A DNA stretch of 64,000 nt from Tepidiformaceae bacterium. Its GTDB lineage: Bacteria; Chloroflexota; Dehalococcoidia; Tepidiformales; Tepidiformaceae. The translations under genes were made by a program, and so were the position numbers. Positions within the stretch are counted from its first letter, which is position 1; each line of letters begins with the position of its first letter. Below are positions 1-10,282 of this stretch, piece by piece. The DNA lies in assembly GCA_958295975.1 (NCBI GenBank), contig OY282446.1, forward strand, positions 845,289 to 909,288, given 5' to 3'. The notes under the pieces were generated by a model, which saw nothing but the letters and a program-made list of their open reading frames with translations, ran no database searches and was not told where the DNA came from.

Positions 1-629
1 CCACGGCACTCCCCCAGCGGAAGCGAGAGGCTGAACACGAAGGTGCCAGTGTTCTCAATGCGCTCCTGAACGGCCAGCCGCGCCGCATCTTCGTCGGGCC
101 AGGACTGCTGGAGCGTGTCGGTAATGCCGAGCGTGGCCCGCATCCGTTCGCCAAGCGGTTCGATCTCGTCCGCCGAAGTCGAAAGCGGGAGCGTCGCCTT
201 GGGGATCAAGGTCTCCCTCTCGGATTCACCAAGCGCGCCGCTCAGTTCGCGCGCCACCTCGTAGTACGTATCGAAGGTCGAGAGACGCCGCCACGTATCG
301 TAGGAGAGGGTGGATTCCCCGGCGTCGGCGGCCAGGCGAAAGTCGTGGACGGGGCGCTCCGGGAGCGTTCCGAAGAAGGCCGTGAAGGGGATGAGGTACG
401 CCGAGGCGAGCGCCTCCACCTCCGCGAGCGTCGGGCGGTCCGTTCCCGCCTCGAGGATGGCAAGGTGGTCGGGGGGCATCGGCGGATCGCTGGCCGCCTT
501 CAGGGCGGCGTTCACTTTTTCCCATGCCTCGGCGCGGCTGAGGCCCAACCGCTTGCGGGCCTCCTTCAGGATCCCCGGCGCGATGTCCAGCTTGCGGGGC
601 GGCGGCTCAACGGCGCTGATGCTGCTCAC
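1..629 (-). CDS. HTH / ImmA-IrrE family protein, 3' end outside window
   Basis: The minus-strand frame stays open from a GTG at 629 to the window edge, giving about 209 residues without a stop. The N-terminal third reads like an XRE-type helix-turn-helix (LKEARKRLGLSRAEAWEKV, then LAILEAGTDRPTLAEVEALA), and the segment FFGTLPERPVHDFR is typical of the linker in COG2856 proteins. The last visible residues, FVFSLSLPLGECR, match the strand that precedes the ImmA/IrrE metallopeptidase domain, so the HEXXH motif should lie beyond the edge. A TAGACT -10 box sits 6 bases before the GTG. A second gene of this class lies at 13172-14287. The domain call is by pattern and the function as a repressor-cleaving or stress protease is inferred. 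Confidence 0.72.
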   Translation of the reverse strand, partial: MSSISAVEPPPRKLDIAPGILKEARKRLGLSRAEAWEKVNAALKAASDPPMPPDHLAILEAGTDRPTLAEVEALASAYLIPFTAFFGTLPERPVHDFRLAADAGESTLSYDTWRRLSTFDTYYEVARELSGALGESERETLIPKATLPLSTSADEIEPLGERMRATLGITDTLQQSWPDEDAARLAVQERIENTGTFVFSLSLPLGECR

Positions 630-635
630 GCGGGC

Positions 636-641
636 AGTCTA
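636..641 (-). promoter_or_regulatory. -10 element, leaderless promoter of the HTH-ImmA gene
   Basis: TAGACT on the minus strand lies 6 bases upstream of the GTG at 629, so the transcript should begin at or next to the start codon. Confidence 0.5.
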
Positions 642-680
642 CCGCGCCCGTGGGCGCTGGCGCGTGCGGGGCGCCTGTGG

Positions 681-686
681 TAAATT
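681..686 (+). promoter_or_regulatory. Candidate gyrB -10 element
   Basis: TAAATT stands out in GC-rich DNA between the divergent HTH-ImmA gene and gyrB. It would place the transcription start near 693 and give gyrB a leader of about 40 bases. No good -35 was seen. Confidence 0.35.
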
Positions 687-701
687 GCTGATGATTCCTA
701 A

Positions 702-2678
<1,977 letters not shown>

Positions 2679-2681
2679 GCG

Positions 2682-3158
2682 CTACTCCCCCGGCGGCAGG
2701 CCGGGGGGCAGGACGATGCGGGCGCCCTCCGCCAGGCCGCGGCGCGCGAACCAGCCCGCGTTCACCTCCAGGGCGTAGCGGTAGGGCGCGGCGGGCCACA
2801 GCAGGGTCTCGTCGAAGGGCTCGCCGTCGAGCAGGTCGAGCACGCGCCCGTCCGCCGCCAGGAAGGCGATGGTGAGGGGGATGGGCGTGTCCTTCATCCA
2901 GAAGGCGCCGCCGGTCTCGGCGGGAAAGACGAAGAGCATGGCCTCGTCCTCGCCGAGCGACTGGCGGAACATGAGCCCGCGCTGACGCTCTTCGGGCATG
3001 GCCGCCACCTCGGCGGTGAGGGAGGCGACGGCGCGCCCGTCGGCGTCCGCGACGGTGAGCGCGACGGTGCGCAGGGACGGTTCGGCGGGGGCCTCGTCCG
3101 CGCCGGAGCAGGCGGCGAGCAGGAGCACGGCGGCGGCGAGCGAGAGGAGCGCGCGCAT
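2682..3158 (-). CDS. DUF192 lipoprotein
   Basis: This is a 158-residue secreted protein of the DUF192 family, small beta-rich domains of unknown biochemical role common in Gram-positive and Chloroflexota genomes. A lipoprotein signal, MRALLSLAAAVLLLAACSG, has a clear lipobox with the acylated Cys near residue 17. The family core is visible as RQRGLMFRQSL, MLFVFP, FWMKDTPIPLTIAFL and the C-terminal YALEVNAGWF. The start at ATG 3158 is set by the signal peptide and by a TAGGCT -10 box 7 bases upstream. It ends 4 bases past gyrB, convergent with it. Confidence 0.88.
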   Translation of the reverse strand: MRALLSLAAAVLLLAACSGADEAPAEPSLRTVALTVADADGRAVASLTAEVAAMPEERQRGLMFRQSLGEDEAMLFVFPAETGGAFWMKDTPIPLTIAFLAADGRVLDLLDGEPFDETLLWPAAPYRYALEVNAGWFARRGLAEGARIVLPPGLPPGE

Positions 3159-3165
3159 CGGGGCG

Positions 3166-3171
3166 AGCCTA
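3166..3171 (-). promoter_or_regulatory. -10 element, leaderless promoter of DUF192 gene
   Basis: TAGGCT on the minus strand is separated by 7 bases from the ATG at 3158. Confidence 0.45.
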
Positions 3172-3184
3172 CGCGGCGGCGTCC

Positions 3185-3416
3185 GCGCTTGACGGCGCGA
3201 ACCGCATCCCCCAATATCGGGGGTAATCCTCCCCGTCGTCCTCCACCTCGGTGGCGCACTGGCGGGGGTTTTCTTGAGTTTCATGGTGAACCGCGCCGCC
3301 GCGCTTGACACCGCGAATCGTGTCCCCCACGATTAGGCCAATGCTCCCCGTCGTCCTCCACCTCGGTGGCGAACTGGCGGGGTTTTTCTTGAGTTTCATG
3401 GTGAACCGCGTCGCCG
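3185..3416. repeat. Tandem duplication of the NYN gene 5' region (period about 115 bp)
   Basis: Two adjacent copies (about 3185-3300 and 3301-3416) each begin GCGCTTGAC and end CTTGAGTTTCATGGTGAACC. The last 70 bases of each are almost identical. Only the second copy continues into an intact gene (NYN at 3398). The first contains a stub of the same start (ATG 3283) that runs directly into the second copy. The TTGAC near the start of each unit could be a -35 element, so the promoter itself may be duplicated. Confidence 0.8.
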
Positions 3417-4012
3417 TCTTCATGGATGCCCAGAACGTCTACCGGGGCGCACGGGATTGCTTTGCCATGAGGCAGGGACCTCCCCAAGCCGGTCAATTCT
3501 CCCCCCTGCGGTTCGCCAGGCTCCTGTGCGACCGAAAGAACTCGTATCAGCCCTCTTCGACCGTGCGCACGCTCACGCAGGTCCGCATCTACACGGGTCG
3601 CCCCGATTCCTCGAAGGCTCCCCGGACTTATGCGGCGCACATGCGCCAGTGCGCGGCGTGGGAACGCGCGGGGGCAACTGTGATCTCCCGCGCGCTTCGC
3701 TATCCGAGGGACTGGCCCGAGCGACGAGCTGAGGAGAAAGGGATCGACGTGCAGCTCGCCATCGACTTCGTCGCCGGAGCCTTCGACGACGAGTACGATA
3801 CCGGCATCGTCTGCTCGACCGATACCGACCTGCTGCCCGCGCTGGAGTTCGTGGCCACGCGCTACCCGCGCAAGCACGTCGAGACCGCCGCTTGGCAGTC
3901 CGAGGGCTGGCGCAGCGAGCTGCGGTTGTGGGAGCCCGCCACCTGGTGCCATCGTCTGGGCCGTGCGGATTACGAGGCCGTGCGCGATCCCGTCGACTAC
4001 GCCACCGCCTGA
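3398..4012 (+). CDS. NYN domain (PIN-like) ribonuclease
   Basis: This 204-residue protein has the NYN/LabA-like (DUF88) signature: an N-terminal VAVFMDAQNVYRGA with the first acidic metal ligand, a central GIDVQLAIDFV, and IVCSTDTDLLPALEFV with the conserved SxDxD. The family consists of PIN-fold nucleases thought to cut RNA. ATG 3398 gives the canonical N-terminus, and a longer frame upstream only reads the tandem repeat. A second, more distant NYN gene is at 40938. The target RNA is unknown. Confidence 0.85.
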   Translation: MVNRVAVFMDAQNVYRGARDCFAMRQGPPQAGQFSPLRFARLLCDRKNSYQPSSTVRTLTQVRIYTGRPDSSKAPRTYAAHMRQCAAWERAGATVISRALRYPRDWPERRAEEKGIDVQLAIDFVAGAFDDEYDTGIVCSTDTDLLPALEFVATRYPRKHVETAAWQSEGWRSELRLWEPATWCHRLGRADYEAVRDPVDYATA

Positions 4013-4058
4013 GGGGCGCGCTTCCCCCCGAACGCGGCCTGCGGCAGCATGGGGGCCG

Positions 4059-4985
4059 ATGGTCGCGCTTTCGAGCTACTTCTTCTGGAGCGGGCTGGCG
4101 CTGGCGGCGTTGGCCTCCGTCGCCTACGCCGCGTACGCCGCCAGCGCCGCGCTCGCGCCGCGACGGGCGGGCGCTGGCGCGGTCGCGCTGGCGGGCGCGC
4201 CCAACGCCGGGCTAGGGCGGCTGGCGACGGCATTGGCGGCGCTCGCCGCGCTGGCGCTGGCGGGGGCGCTGGCGGCGCGCTGGGCCGCCGTCGGACACGC
4301 CCCCCTCTCCAACCTCTACGAGTACACGACGGCCCTCGCCTGGGCGGTGACGGCCGCCTGGCTGGCCTTCGAGCGCGCCTCCCGCCTGCGCCGCCTGGGG
4401 CTCGTGGCGCTGCCCCTGGCGACGGCGGCGCTGATCGTGGCCACGCGCTTCCCCGACACCGTCACGCCGCTCGTCCCGGCCCTGCAGAACGGCCCCCTGC
4501 TGACGCTGCACGTGAGCGTCATGCTCGTCTCCTACGCGGTGCTCACGGTGGCCTTCGGGGGGGCCGCCGTCTACCTTGCGCAGGGGGGCGAGGGCGGACG
4601 GCGGTTCGCCTTCCTGCCCGGCGGCGCGGCGGCGGGTGACCTCGCCCATCGCGCCGTGCTCGTGGGCTTCCCCCTGCTGGCGCTGGGCATCGCCCTGGGG
4701 GCGTGGTGGGCCAACAGCGCCTGGGGCCGCTACTGGGGCTGGGACCCGAAGGAGACGAGCGCGCTGGTGGTGCTGCTGGCGCTGGCGGCCTACTTCCACG
4801 CGCGCGCGGGCGAGGGCACGGTGGCGAACGCGCCCGTCGTCCGGCGCTTCGTGCCGCGGCGGCTGCGCGGGGGCTGGCGGCCCGACCCCATGTGGTGGCT
4901 GGTGGCCATGTGGGCGCTGATGCTGTTCACCTATTTCGGCGTGAACCTCTGGATCACGGGCCTGCACAGCTACGCGGGCGTGTGA
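4059..4985 (+). CDS. ccsA: Cytochrome c biogenesis protein CcsA/ResC
   Basis: This 308-residue polytopic membrane protein belongs to the system II (Ccs) haem-handling family, which delivers haem for covalent attachment to apocytochrome c outside the membrane. The diagnostic WWD-type motif is present near residue 225 (AWGRYWGWDPKETSALV), flanked by hydrophobic helices. The end WITGLHSYAGV is also family-typical. The start at ATG 4059 leaves an N-terminal helix directly; CAGCAT 8 bases upstream may be a leaderless -10. The CcsB/ResB partner is not in the window. Its last 7 codons lie in a 30-bp direct repeat found again at 7592. Confidence 0.93.
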   Translation: MVALSSYFFWSGLALAALASVAYAAYAASAALAPRRAGAGAVALAGAPNAGLGRLATALAALAALALAGALAARWAAVGHAPLSNLYEYTTALAWAVTAAWLAFERASRLRRLGLVALPLATAALIVATRFPDTVTPLVPALQNGPLLTLHVSVMLVSYAVLTVAFGGAAVYLAQGGEGGRRFAFLPGGAAAGDLAHRAVLVGFPLLALGIALGAWWANSAWGRYWGWDPKETSALVVLLALAAYFHARAGEGTVANAPVVRRFVPRRLRGGWRPDPMWWLVAMWALMLFTYFGVNLWITGLHSYAGV

Positions 4986-4993
4986 GCGCGGCG
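4964..4993. repeat. 30-bp direct repeat, copy 1
   Basis: This segment covers the last codons of ccsA and the bases after its stop. It is repeated exactly at 7592-7621. The two copies bracket a 2.6-kb segment holding one gene. Confidence 0.9.
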
Positions 4994-5020
4994 GTACACT
5001 GCGGAGGCAGGGGGACGCCG

Positions 5021-7577
5021 GTGCGGAACGTCGCCATCGCGATCCTGGCTGGCGCGATCGCGCTGGGCTTGGCGTGTGGCGGTGAAGATCCCTCGGCGCC
5101 CACTCCGACGGGCAGCCCCGCGTCCACGGCAACGGCCATGTCCGTGGCGACCGCAACGCCCACCCCGACCACCGCCACGATGCGCAGTCCAACCCCTCCT
5201 CCCGCCGCAACTGCCGCGCCCAGCCCAACGCCCCTGCCCACGCCAGCCGCAACGGCCACCCCCATGGCCGCAACGTCCGCGACGCTGGCGGTGTTTTCGA
5301 CTCTGGTGAGCGAGGCATACAGGGAAGAGGGGCGGCAATGGACGCGGCGGGTGTCCGTCCTCGACATCGCCGCGGGGACGTACTGGCACGTCTTCGACTA
5401 CCTGAGCGAATGGCCAGCGCGGCTCCTGACCGCGGACGGGAGCATCGTCTTCGGGGACGGAGAGCGCGTGCGCCGCTTCGCTCCCGACGGGCGGGATGAG
5501 ACCACCCTGTTCGAAGGCGAGGGCATTCACAAGATCAGCGTCTCCCCGGACGGCTCGAAGGTCGCGTTCCCGGACGCGGACGGCATTCTGGTCCTGGATG
5601 TCGCATCCGGCGAGCGGCTGCTGCGCGTCAACCGCGACGAACTCACGGCGCTGCTGCCGGATGCATCCGCAACGATCTTCTCGCTTGATCGCTGGAGCAC
5701 CGCTGGCGACGGGATCGCCATCACCGCCACCGACAGGGAGACGGGAAAGAGCCGCCCGGGCATCCTCACGCTCGACGGGAATGTGCAGGCGCTCCCGCAC
5801 AACAGGGGGGAACCTCTCGCCCGACTTCCGGCACGCCATCCGGCTCCGTCGTACCGACACCACGGGCGTGGCCAGCGGGTTCGAGGTGATGGACCTGGAG
5901 CGCGGGAGGGTGGTCCGGACGGTGATAGCGGACGTGGACACGTTCGTCATCCCGTGGCCGGACTGGTGGCTCGACACCGACCGGTTTTCCTGGTTTGAGA
6001 TAAGCCGCAGGCTCAGCGGCGGCCTGTGCCCCTACGATCTGACATCGCGCCCGCGAGAAGCAGGCTCCGTGACCGCCGCGCACTCGTGCGCGGGACCAGT
6101 CAGTATCGCGTACAGCGCCATCGCCTGGTGGGAGGCGGGGTTCGAGGGCGAGAGCGTGGTCGTGGGGCCTCGCATCGTCGACGTCGCATCGGGGGCAATC
6201 CGGAAGCCGACCCAAAGCGAATGGCGCCGGATGCGGGCGGACGCGCCGCGCCTGTCCGCGCGGGGGTTCTGCGGGCTCCGCCGGGGAGGAGCAGCCTGCA
6301 GCCTCTGGTACGAGGGGCGTCCGATCTGGACGGGGCCGGATCTGGAAGTCGTCGGTCTCATCGAACTCGACGCGCCGTTCACGCCGCGAGGCGTCGCCGT
6401 TCACCCCGCCCCGCGCCCGTCCGCCTCTCAATCGCCGCCATCGCGCGAGGAGATGGCGGGGCCGCTCCTCGCCTGGTCCGAGGCTGGCGGCTATGAAGCA
6501 GAAGCGGGGGAGGATGGCGTCGAGCGATTCCACGCGCTGCGGCGCGTCATGGTCCATGACGCGGGCACGGGGCGAAGCTGGCGCGCCTTCGACTACCGGT
6601 ATCCTCCTCCGGACTACGTGGTGGACCTCCATCCGGGCTATGCGGACAACGATGCAGCCGCACAGGTGCAGCTGGCGCGCGCGGGCTTCACCGTCTGGGT
6701 CGAGGACGGCTGGAACGCGGGTACGGTCCGCTACGTCTCGCTGGAAGGGCGCGAAACGACGCTCGTCGAACACCGTGGCATTCGCGGCGTCCTCCTTTCT
6801 CCCAGTGGAGAACGGGCCGTCGTCCGCACTGGACCGGATGGCATGGAGGACGGCGCGCTCCTGATCTTCGATCTGCCTTCGGGGCGGCTGCACCAGCGCG
6901 TCGCTCTCTCCGACCTGCTGGCCCGGTTCCCGGATGAATGGCGGGGCGATGGCGGGCTTCGCTGGATTCGTCTCGATCCTGCGCGCTGGAACACGGATGA
7001 GACCGCGTTCAGCGTCGTCGCCGTCCTCTCTGACTGGGCTGGCGGCATCGGGTACTCTCGCACCGGGCTGCTTTCGTTTGATGGCGTGTTTCGCCTGTTA
7101 CCCCCGGATGTGAACGACGAGCAGGCGCTCTCTCCGGACTTCCGGTACATCGCCCGCGGGCGGGGCAATACCGGCGAGTATGAAGGGTACTACTGGCTCA
7201 GTCTCGACATCGTCGACGCAGCGACCGGGCGCATCGTGCGGAGCGTGCCAGTGGGGGAACGGACCGACGGCCGGGGCATCGTTGACGGGGACCGGGAATG
7301 GGTCGATAACAACCGATTCGCCTGGTCTCCGGGGTACGACCGCTACGACCCGGCCAGCCCACCGGAGGAAGCCCACCCCGTCGAGCTGTTGAATGTTCGC
7401 ACCGGTGAGATCGAGCGCCTCGCGCCCGAGGAGTACTTCGCGCGCTTCCCGGGCGAACGCGCCAGCGCCAGCTGCACCGACGACGACCCGATCGGGCTGT
7501 GCTCCGTCCTGCTCGACGGGGAAGTGGTGGGGCGGGGGCAGTGGGCCGAGGTCATCGGCGTCGTCGCGATCGACTGA
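5021..7577 (+). pseudogene. Large secreted lipoprotein with Thr/Pro-rich linker, frameshifted
   Basis: A lipoprotein signal (RNVAIAILAGAIALGLACGG) starts at GTG 5021 and is followed by a roughly 60-residue Thr/Pro/Ala linker of the kind common in Chloroflexota. About 750 residues of beta-propeller-like repeats follow, with recurrent units such as ISVSPDGSKVAFPDADGILVLD, LSPSGERAVVRTG and LSPDFRYIARG. The frame breaks at a run of six G at 5805-5810. With five G the text reads ...LPHNRGNLSPDFRH, matching the repeat unit, so one extra G explains the break. It may be a pseudogene, a sequencing error or a slippage site. TACACT at 4994-4999 and an AGGCAGGGG site precede the start. No enzyme motif was recognised. 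Confidence 0.75.
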
Positions 7578-7591
7578 CGGCCCCGCGGTCC

Positions 7592-7621
7592 GCACAGCTA
7601 CGCGGGCGTGTGAGCGCGGCG
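7592..7621. repeat. 30-bp direct repeat, copy 2
   Basis: This is an exact copy of 4964-4993. Here it encodes, on the other strand, the last residues (RRAHTPA) and stop of the membrane protein at 7598-8725. Confidence 0.9.
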
Positions 7622-8725
7622 CAGACGGCGTCCGGTGGCGACGAGGATGGCGACCGGGACGGCGTAGAAGAACGCCAGCAGCGCTCCAAAGCCGACGATC
7701 AGGCCCGCGGGCAGGCCCGGGGTGACGGCCGGGAGCACGCCCGGAGTGACGAGGCCGGCGACACCGAGGCCGATCAGCCCCACGCCCGCCAGCAGATGCG
7801 TGGCGTTCAGGGTGCGGACGCCATCGCCCGCGCCGCTTCCGGCGAACCCCGCCCACAGCAGCCCGAGGACCACGAGCACGCCCACGACGGTGATTATCGA
7901 CAGCCCGCCGCCGGTCAGGGCAGTGAGAGCGAACAGCGCGCCGATGGCGATCAGCCCGCTCGGGCCGAGGACGGTGATTATCGACAGCCCGCCGCCGGTC
8001 AGGGCATTGAGAGCGAACAGCGCGCCGATGGCGATCAGCCTGCCCGGGCCGATGGCCGCGCCGGTCCGGCTCCACCAGCCCACGAGGAGCAGGGGCGCGA
8101 ACGCGACGGCGAGGTCCACGGACAGGGAGAGGGTCGAGCCGGTGACGCTGGCGACGCTGTCATCAGGGGCGTACCAGAGAATGGAGTACACGGAGGCCGG
8201 AGCGGCGGCGACGAAGAACATGGCCGTGAGCAGCGCCATGCACATGAGCAGCCGGACGGGGGTGACGGGGTCGGCGGACTGGCGTGAACGTCGCATTCCC
8301 GCGACGGCGAACGCCAGCACCGCGAGCGGGATGGCGAAGGCAACCGCCTGCAGGACCACCGGCGCCGTGATCGACGCATCGCTCTCCCGCGTGAATGCGA
8401 GGAGCGCATGCAGGGTCGTCAGCACGGAGGCGAACAGCGCGGCATTCAGCAGACCGAGCAGCCCGGTCAGGAACAGCAGCCGGGAGAACGTGAGACCATC
8501 GTCCGCATTCGCGCGCGTCCGCGAGCGCAGGGCGGCGGCGGTGAGCGTTGCCAGCGTGATCGCGAAGAAAAGCGCCAGCGCCACCGGCGAGGGAGCGTCG
8601 ATGCGGTCAGGCGGCCCCAGCAGCGCCAGCAGCGCCAGCAGGGGCGCCTGCGTGGAGGTGAAGAACGTGAGGCCAAACAGCCCGACGACGGCGAGCGCCT
8701 GCGTGAACGTGACGGACGACCTCAT
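7598..8725 (-). CDS. Repeat-built polytopic membrane protein, second of pair
   Basis: This 375-residue protein is almost entirely hydrophobic. It is built from repeated units of about 75-85 residues. Each unit starts with a helix such as TQALAVVGLFGLTFF, SRLLFLTGLLGLLN or VRLLMCMALLTAMFF and continues to a second helix such as AIPLAVLAFAVAGMRR. ATG 8725 overlaps the stop of the upstream paralogue by 4 bases (ATGA), so translation is probably coupled. Residues near 225-280 contain a recent 28-residue duplication. I do not recognise the family; four or five two-helix units suggest a paralogous partner of the 8722-9858 product. Confidence 0.75.
   Translation of the reverse strand: MRSSVTFTQALAVVGLFGLTFFTSTQAPLLALLALLGPPDRIDAPSPVALALFFAITLATLTAAALRSRTRANADDGLTFSRLLFLTGLLGLLNAALFASVLTTLHALLAFTRESDASITAPVVLQAVAFAIPLAVLAFAVAGMRRSRQSADPVTPVRLLMCMALLTAMFFVAAAPASVYSILWYAPDDSVASVTGSTLSLSVDLAVAFAPLLLVGWWSRTGAAIGPGRLIAIGALFALNALTGGGLSIITVLGPSGLIAIGALFALTALTGGGLSIITVVGVLVVLGLLWAGFAGSGAGDGVRTLNATHLLAGVGLIGLGVAGLVTPGVLPAVTPGLPAGLIVGFGALLAFFYAVPVAILVATGRRLRRAHTPA
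7887..8052. repeat. 84-bp in-frame tandem repeat
   Basis: Two copies (from 7887 and from 7971) differ at only a few bases. Each encodes 28 residues including IAIGALFAL and GGGLSIITV within the membrane protein. A period of 84 preserves the reading frame. Confidence 0.92.
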
Positions 8726-9858
8726 GGCTGGCGCCGCCTGCGGACGGCGGCCAGGGGCAGGAACGGCAGGACCGCCGCCAGCCCCAGCGTCGCGACTGGC
8801 CAGAGATACGTGGACGACGGGAGGGCAGCGTAGATCCAGTACCGTTCGTTGACCACCCACGCGAGCCTCGTGGCGGGGAATGGTCTGCTGACGTCCGTGG
8901 CGTCGCCCGCAATCAGGGCGACGATGTACGGCATCCACGAAATGATGGCGGCGACGGCGAACACGCCGCCCAGCAGCGCCACACCGGCGGGCAGTCCGCC
9001 AGCGGGACGGTGGGGGGCGGCGTCCGCGTTCCGCCACTGGCCGAGCCAGCCCGGAAGCAGGAGCGCGGGCGGGATGGCGAAGGCGAGCAGCAGCGTGACG
9101 GGGCTGGTGACGACGGCGACGGCGGCGGCCAGGAGAATGAGCGCGACGACGGCGAGCAGCCGCATGGACTCCGCGGGCGTGAACCGCTCCATGCGGCGGG
9201 CCCACGCGATGGCCGCGAGCGGGGCGGCGAAGGGGACCGCCAGCGCGAGCAGCATCCCGACGTTGCGCGCGCCCGTCCAGACCAGGGCGATGTCGTCGGC
9301 GCGGGCCGGAGCGGTGGCGGCGGCGACCATGAGGGCCAGCAGCGCGAGAGCCGTGAGCAGCCGCCCGGCGGTGATGGCGTGGTCGCCGTCCGGATACCAG
9401 CGCTCGCGCACGATCGCGCCGCGCGCCCGCAGCAGGACCGCGAGCGGAATGAGGAACGCGATTACCTGCATCGCGGCCATGAAGGCCCACGTGGAGCCCC
9501 AGTCCGTGGCCGCGCCGACGAGGGCCGTCACGGGCGAACGGGCGGCGACGACGATGAGGCCCAGCAGCCCCACGATGGCGAGCAGCTCGCTCCGGGTGAG
9601 CGGGCGGACGGCGATCGCGTCGTCGCGCTTCCGCATGCGCCACGCGGCGGCGAGGACCGCGAGCGGGATGGCGACCGCCGTCGCCAGCAAGGCGATGGCG
9701 GCCCCGGTCGCGGGAGGCGGGGAGAGGGGATCCAGCGGCCGGAAGACCGACCGGAAGAAGGCGATGGCGAAGATGGCGTCCGCGCCCAGCGTCAGGGCGA
9801 GCGTGAGGCCGAGCAGCCCCACGACGGCGAGCGCTTGCGGGAAGGCGAGGGGACGCAC
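8722..9858 (-). CDS. Repeat-built polytopic membrane protein, first of pair
   Basis: This 378-residue membrane protein has the same repeated two-helix unit as its downstream neighbour: FPQALAVVGLLGLTLAL, RSELLAIVGLLGLIVVA, AGRLLTALALLALMVAA and ESMRLLAVVALILLAAA each open a unit about 85 residues apart, and several second helices carry IPLAVL. GTG 9858 lies 10 bases after the rplL stop on the same strand, so it may be cotranscribed with the ribosomal stalk genes. No catalytic motif was seen and the family was not recognised. Confidence 0.75.
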   Translation of the reverse strand: MRPLAFPQALAVVGLLGLTLALTLGADAIFAIAFFRSVFRPLDPLSPPPATGAAIALLATAVAIPLAVLAAAWRMRKRDDAIAVRPLTRSELLAIVGLLGLIVVAARSPVTALVGAATDWGSTWAFMAAMQVIAFLIPLAVLLRARGAIVRERWYPDGDHAITAGRLLTALALLALMVAAATAPARADDIALVWTGARNVGMLLALAVPFAAPLAAIAWARRMERFTPAESMRLLAVVALILLAAAVAVVTSPVTLLLAFAIPPALLLPGWLGQWRNADAAPHRPAGGLPAGVALLGGVFAVAAIISWMPYIVALIAGDATDVSRPFPATRLAWVVNERYWIYAALPSSTYLWPVATLGLAAVLPFLPLAAVRRRRQP

Positions 9859-9868
9859 GCGCGCGGCG

Positions 9869-10252
9869 CTACTCGATGTCGATGGCGCCGCCCGCTTCCT
9901 CGATTTTGGCCTTGATCTCCTCGGCCTCGTCCTTCGCCACGCCTTCCTTGATGCGGGCGGGGATGCCCTCCACCAGCTCCTTGGCCTCCTTCAGGCCGAG
10001 GCCGCTCACGACCTCGCGCACGGCCTTGATGACGTTCACCTTCTTGGGCCCGAAGTCCTTGAGCACGACCGCGAACTCGGTCTGCTCCTCTTCGGCGGGC
10101 CCGGCGTCGGCGGCGGGCGCGGCGGCGGCCATCATCATGGGCGCGGCGGCGGTGATGTCGAACTCCTCCTCGATCGCCTTGTTCAGGTCGCGGAGTTCGA
10201 GCAGGGTCATGCCCTTGATGATCTCCAGCGCTTCCTCGATTTTGGTGGCCAT
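9869..10252 (-). CDS. rplL: 50S ribosomal protein L7/L12
   Basis: This 127-residue stalk protein binds translation factors and forms dimers on L10. The N-terminal dimerisation segment [25 protein letters not shown] is followed by an Ala-rich hinge ([15 protein letters not shown]). The C-terminal domain carries [21 protein letters not shown] and the conserved [12 protein letters not shown]. It is encoded 30 bases downstream of rplJ, with an AGGGGGG-type ribosome site before ATG 10252. Confidence 0.97.
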   Translation of the reverse strand: MATKIEEALEIIKGMTLLELRDLNKAIEEEFDITAAAPMMMAAAAPAADAGPAEEEQTEFAVVLKDFGPKKVNVIKAVREVVSGLGLKEAKELVEGIPARIKEGVAKDEAEEIKAKIEEAGGAIDIE

Positions 10253-10282
10253 GGCGGTTCCCCCCTGCGTGTGTGTGGGCGT

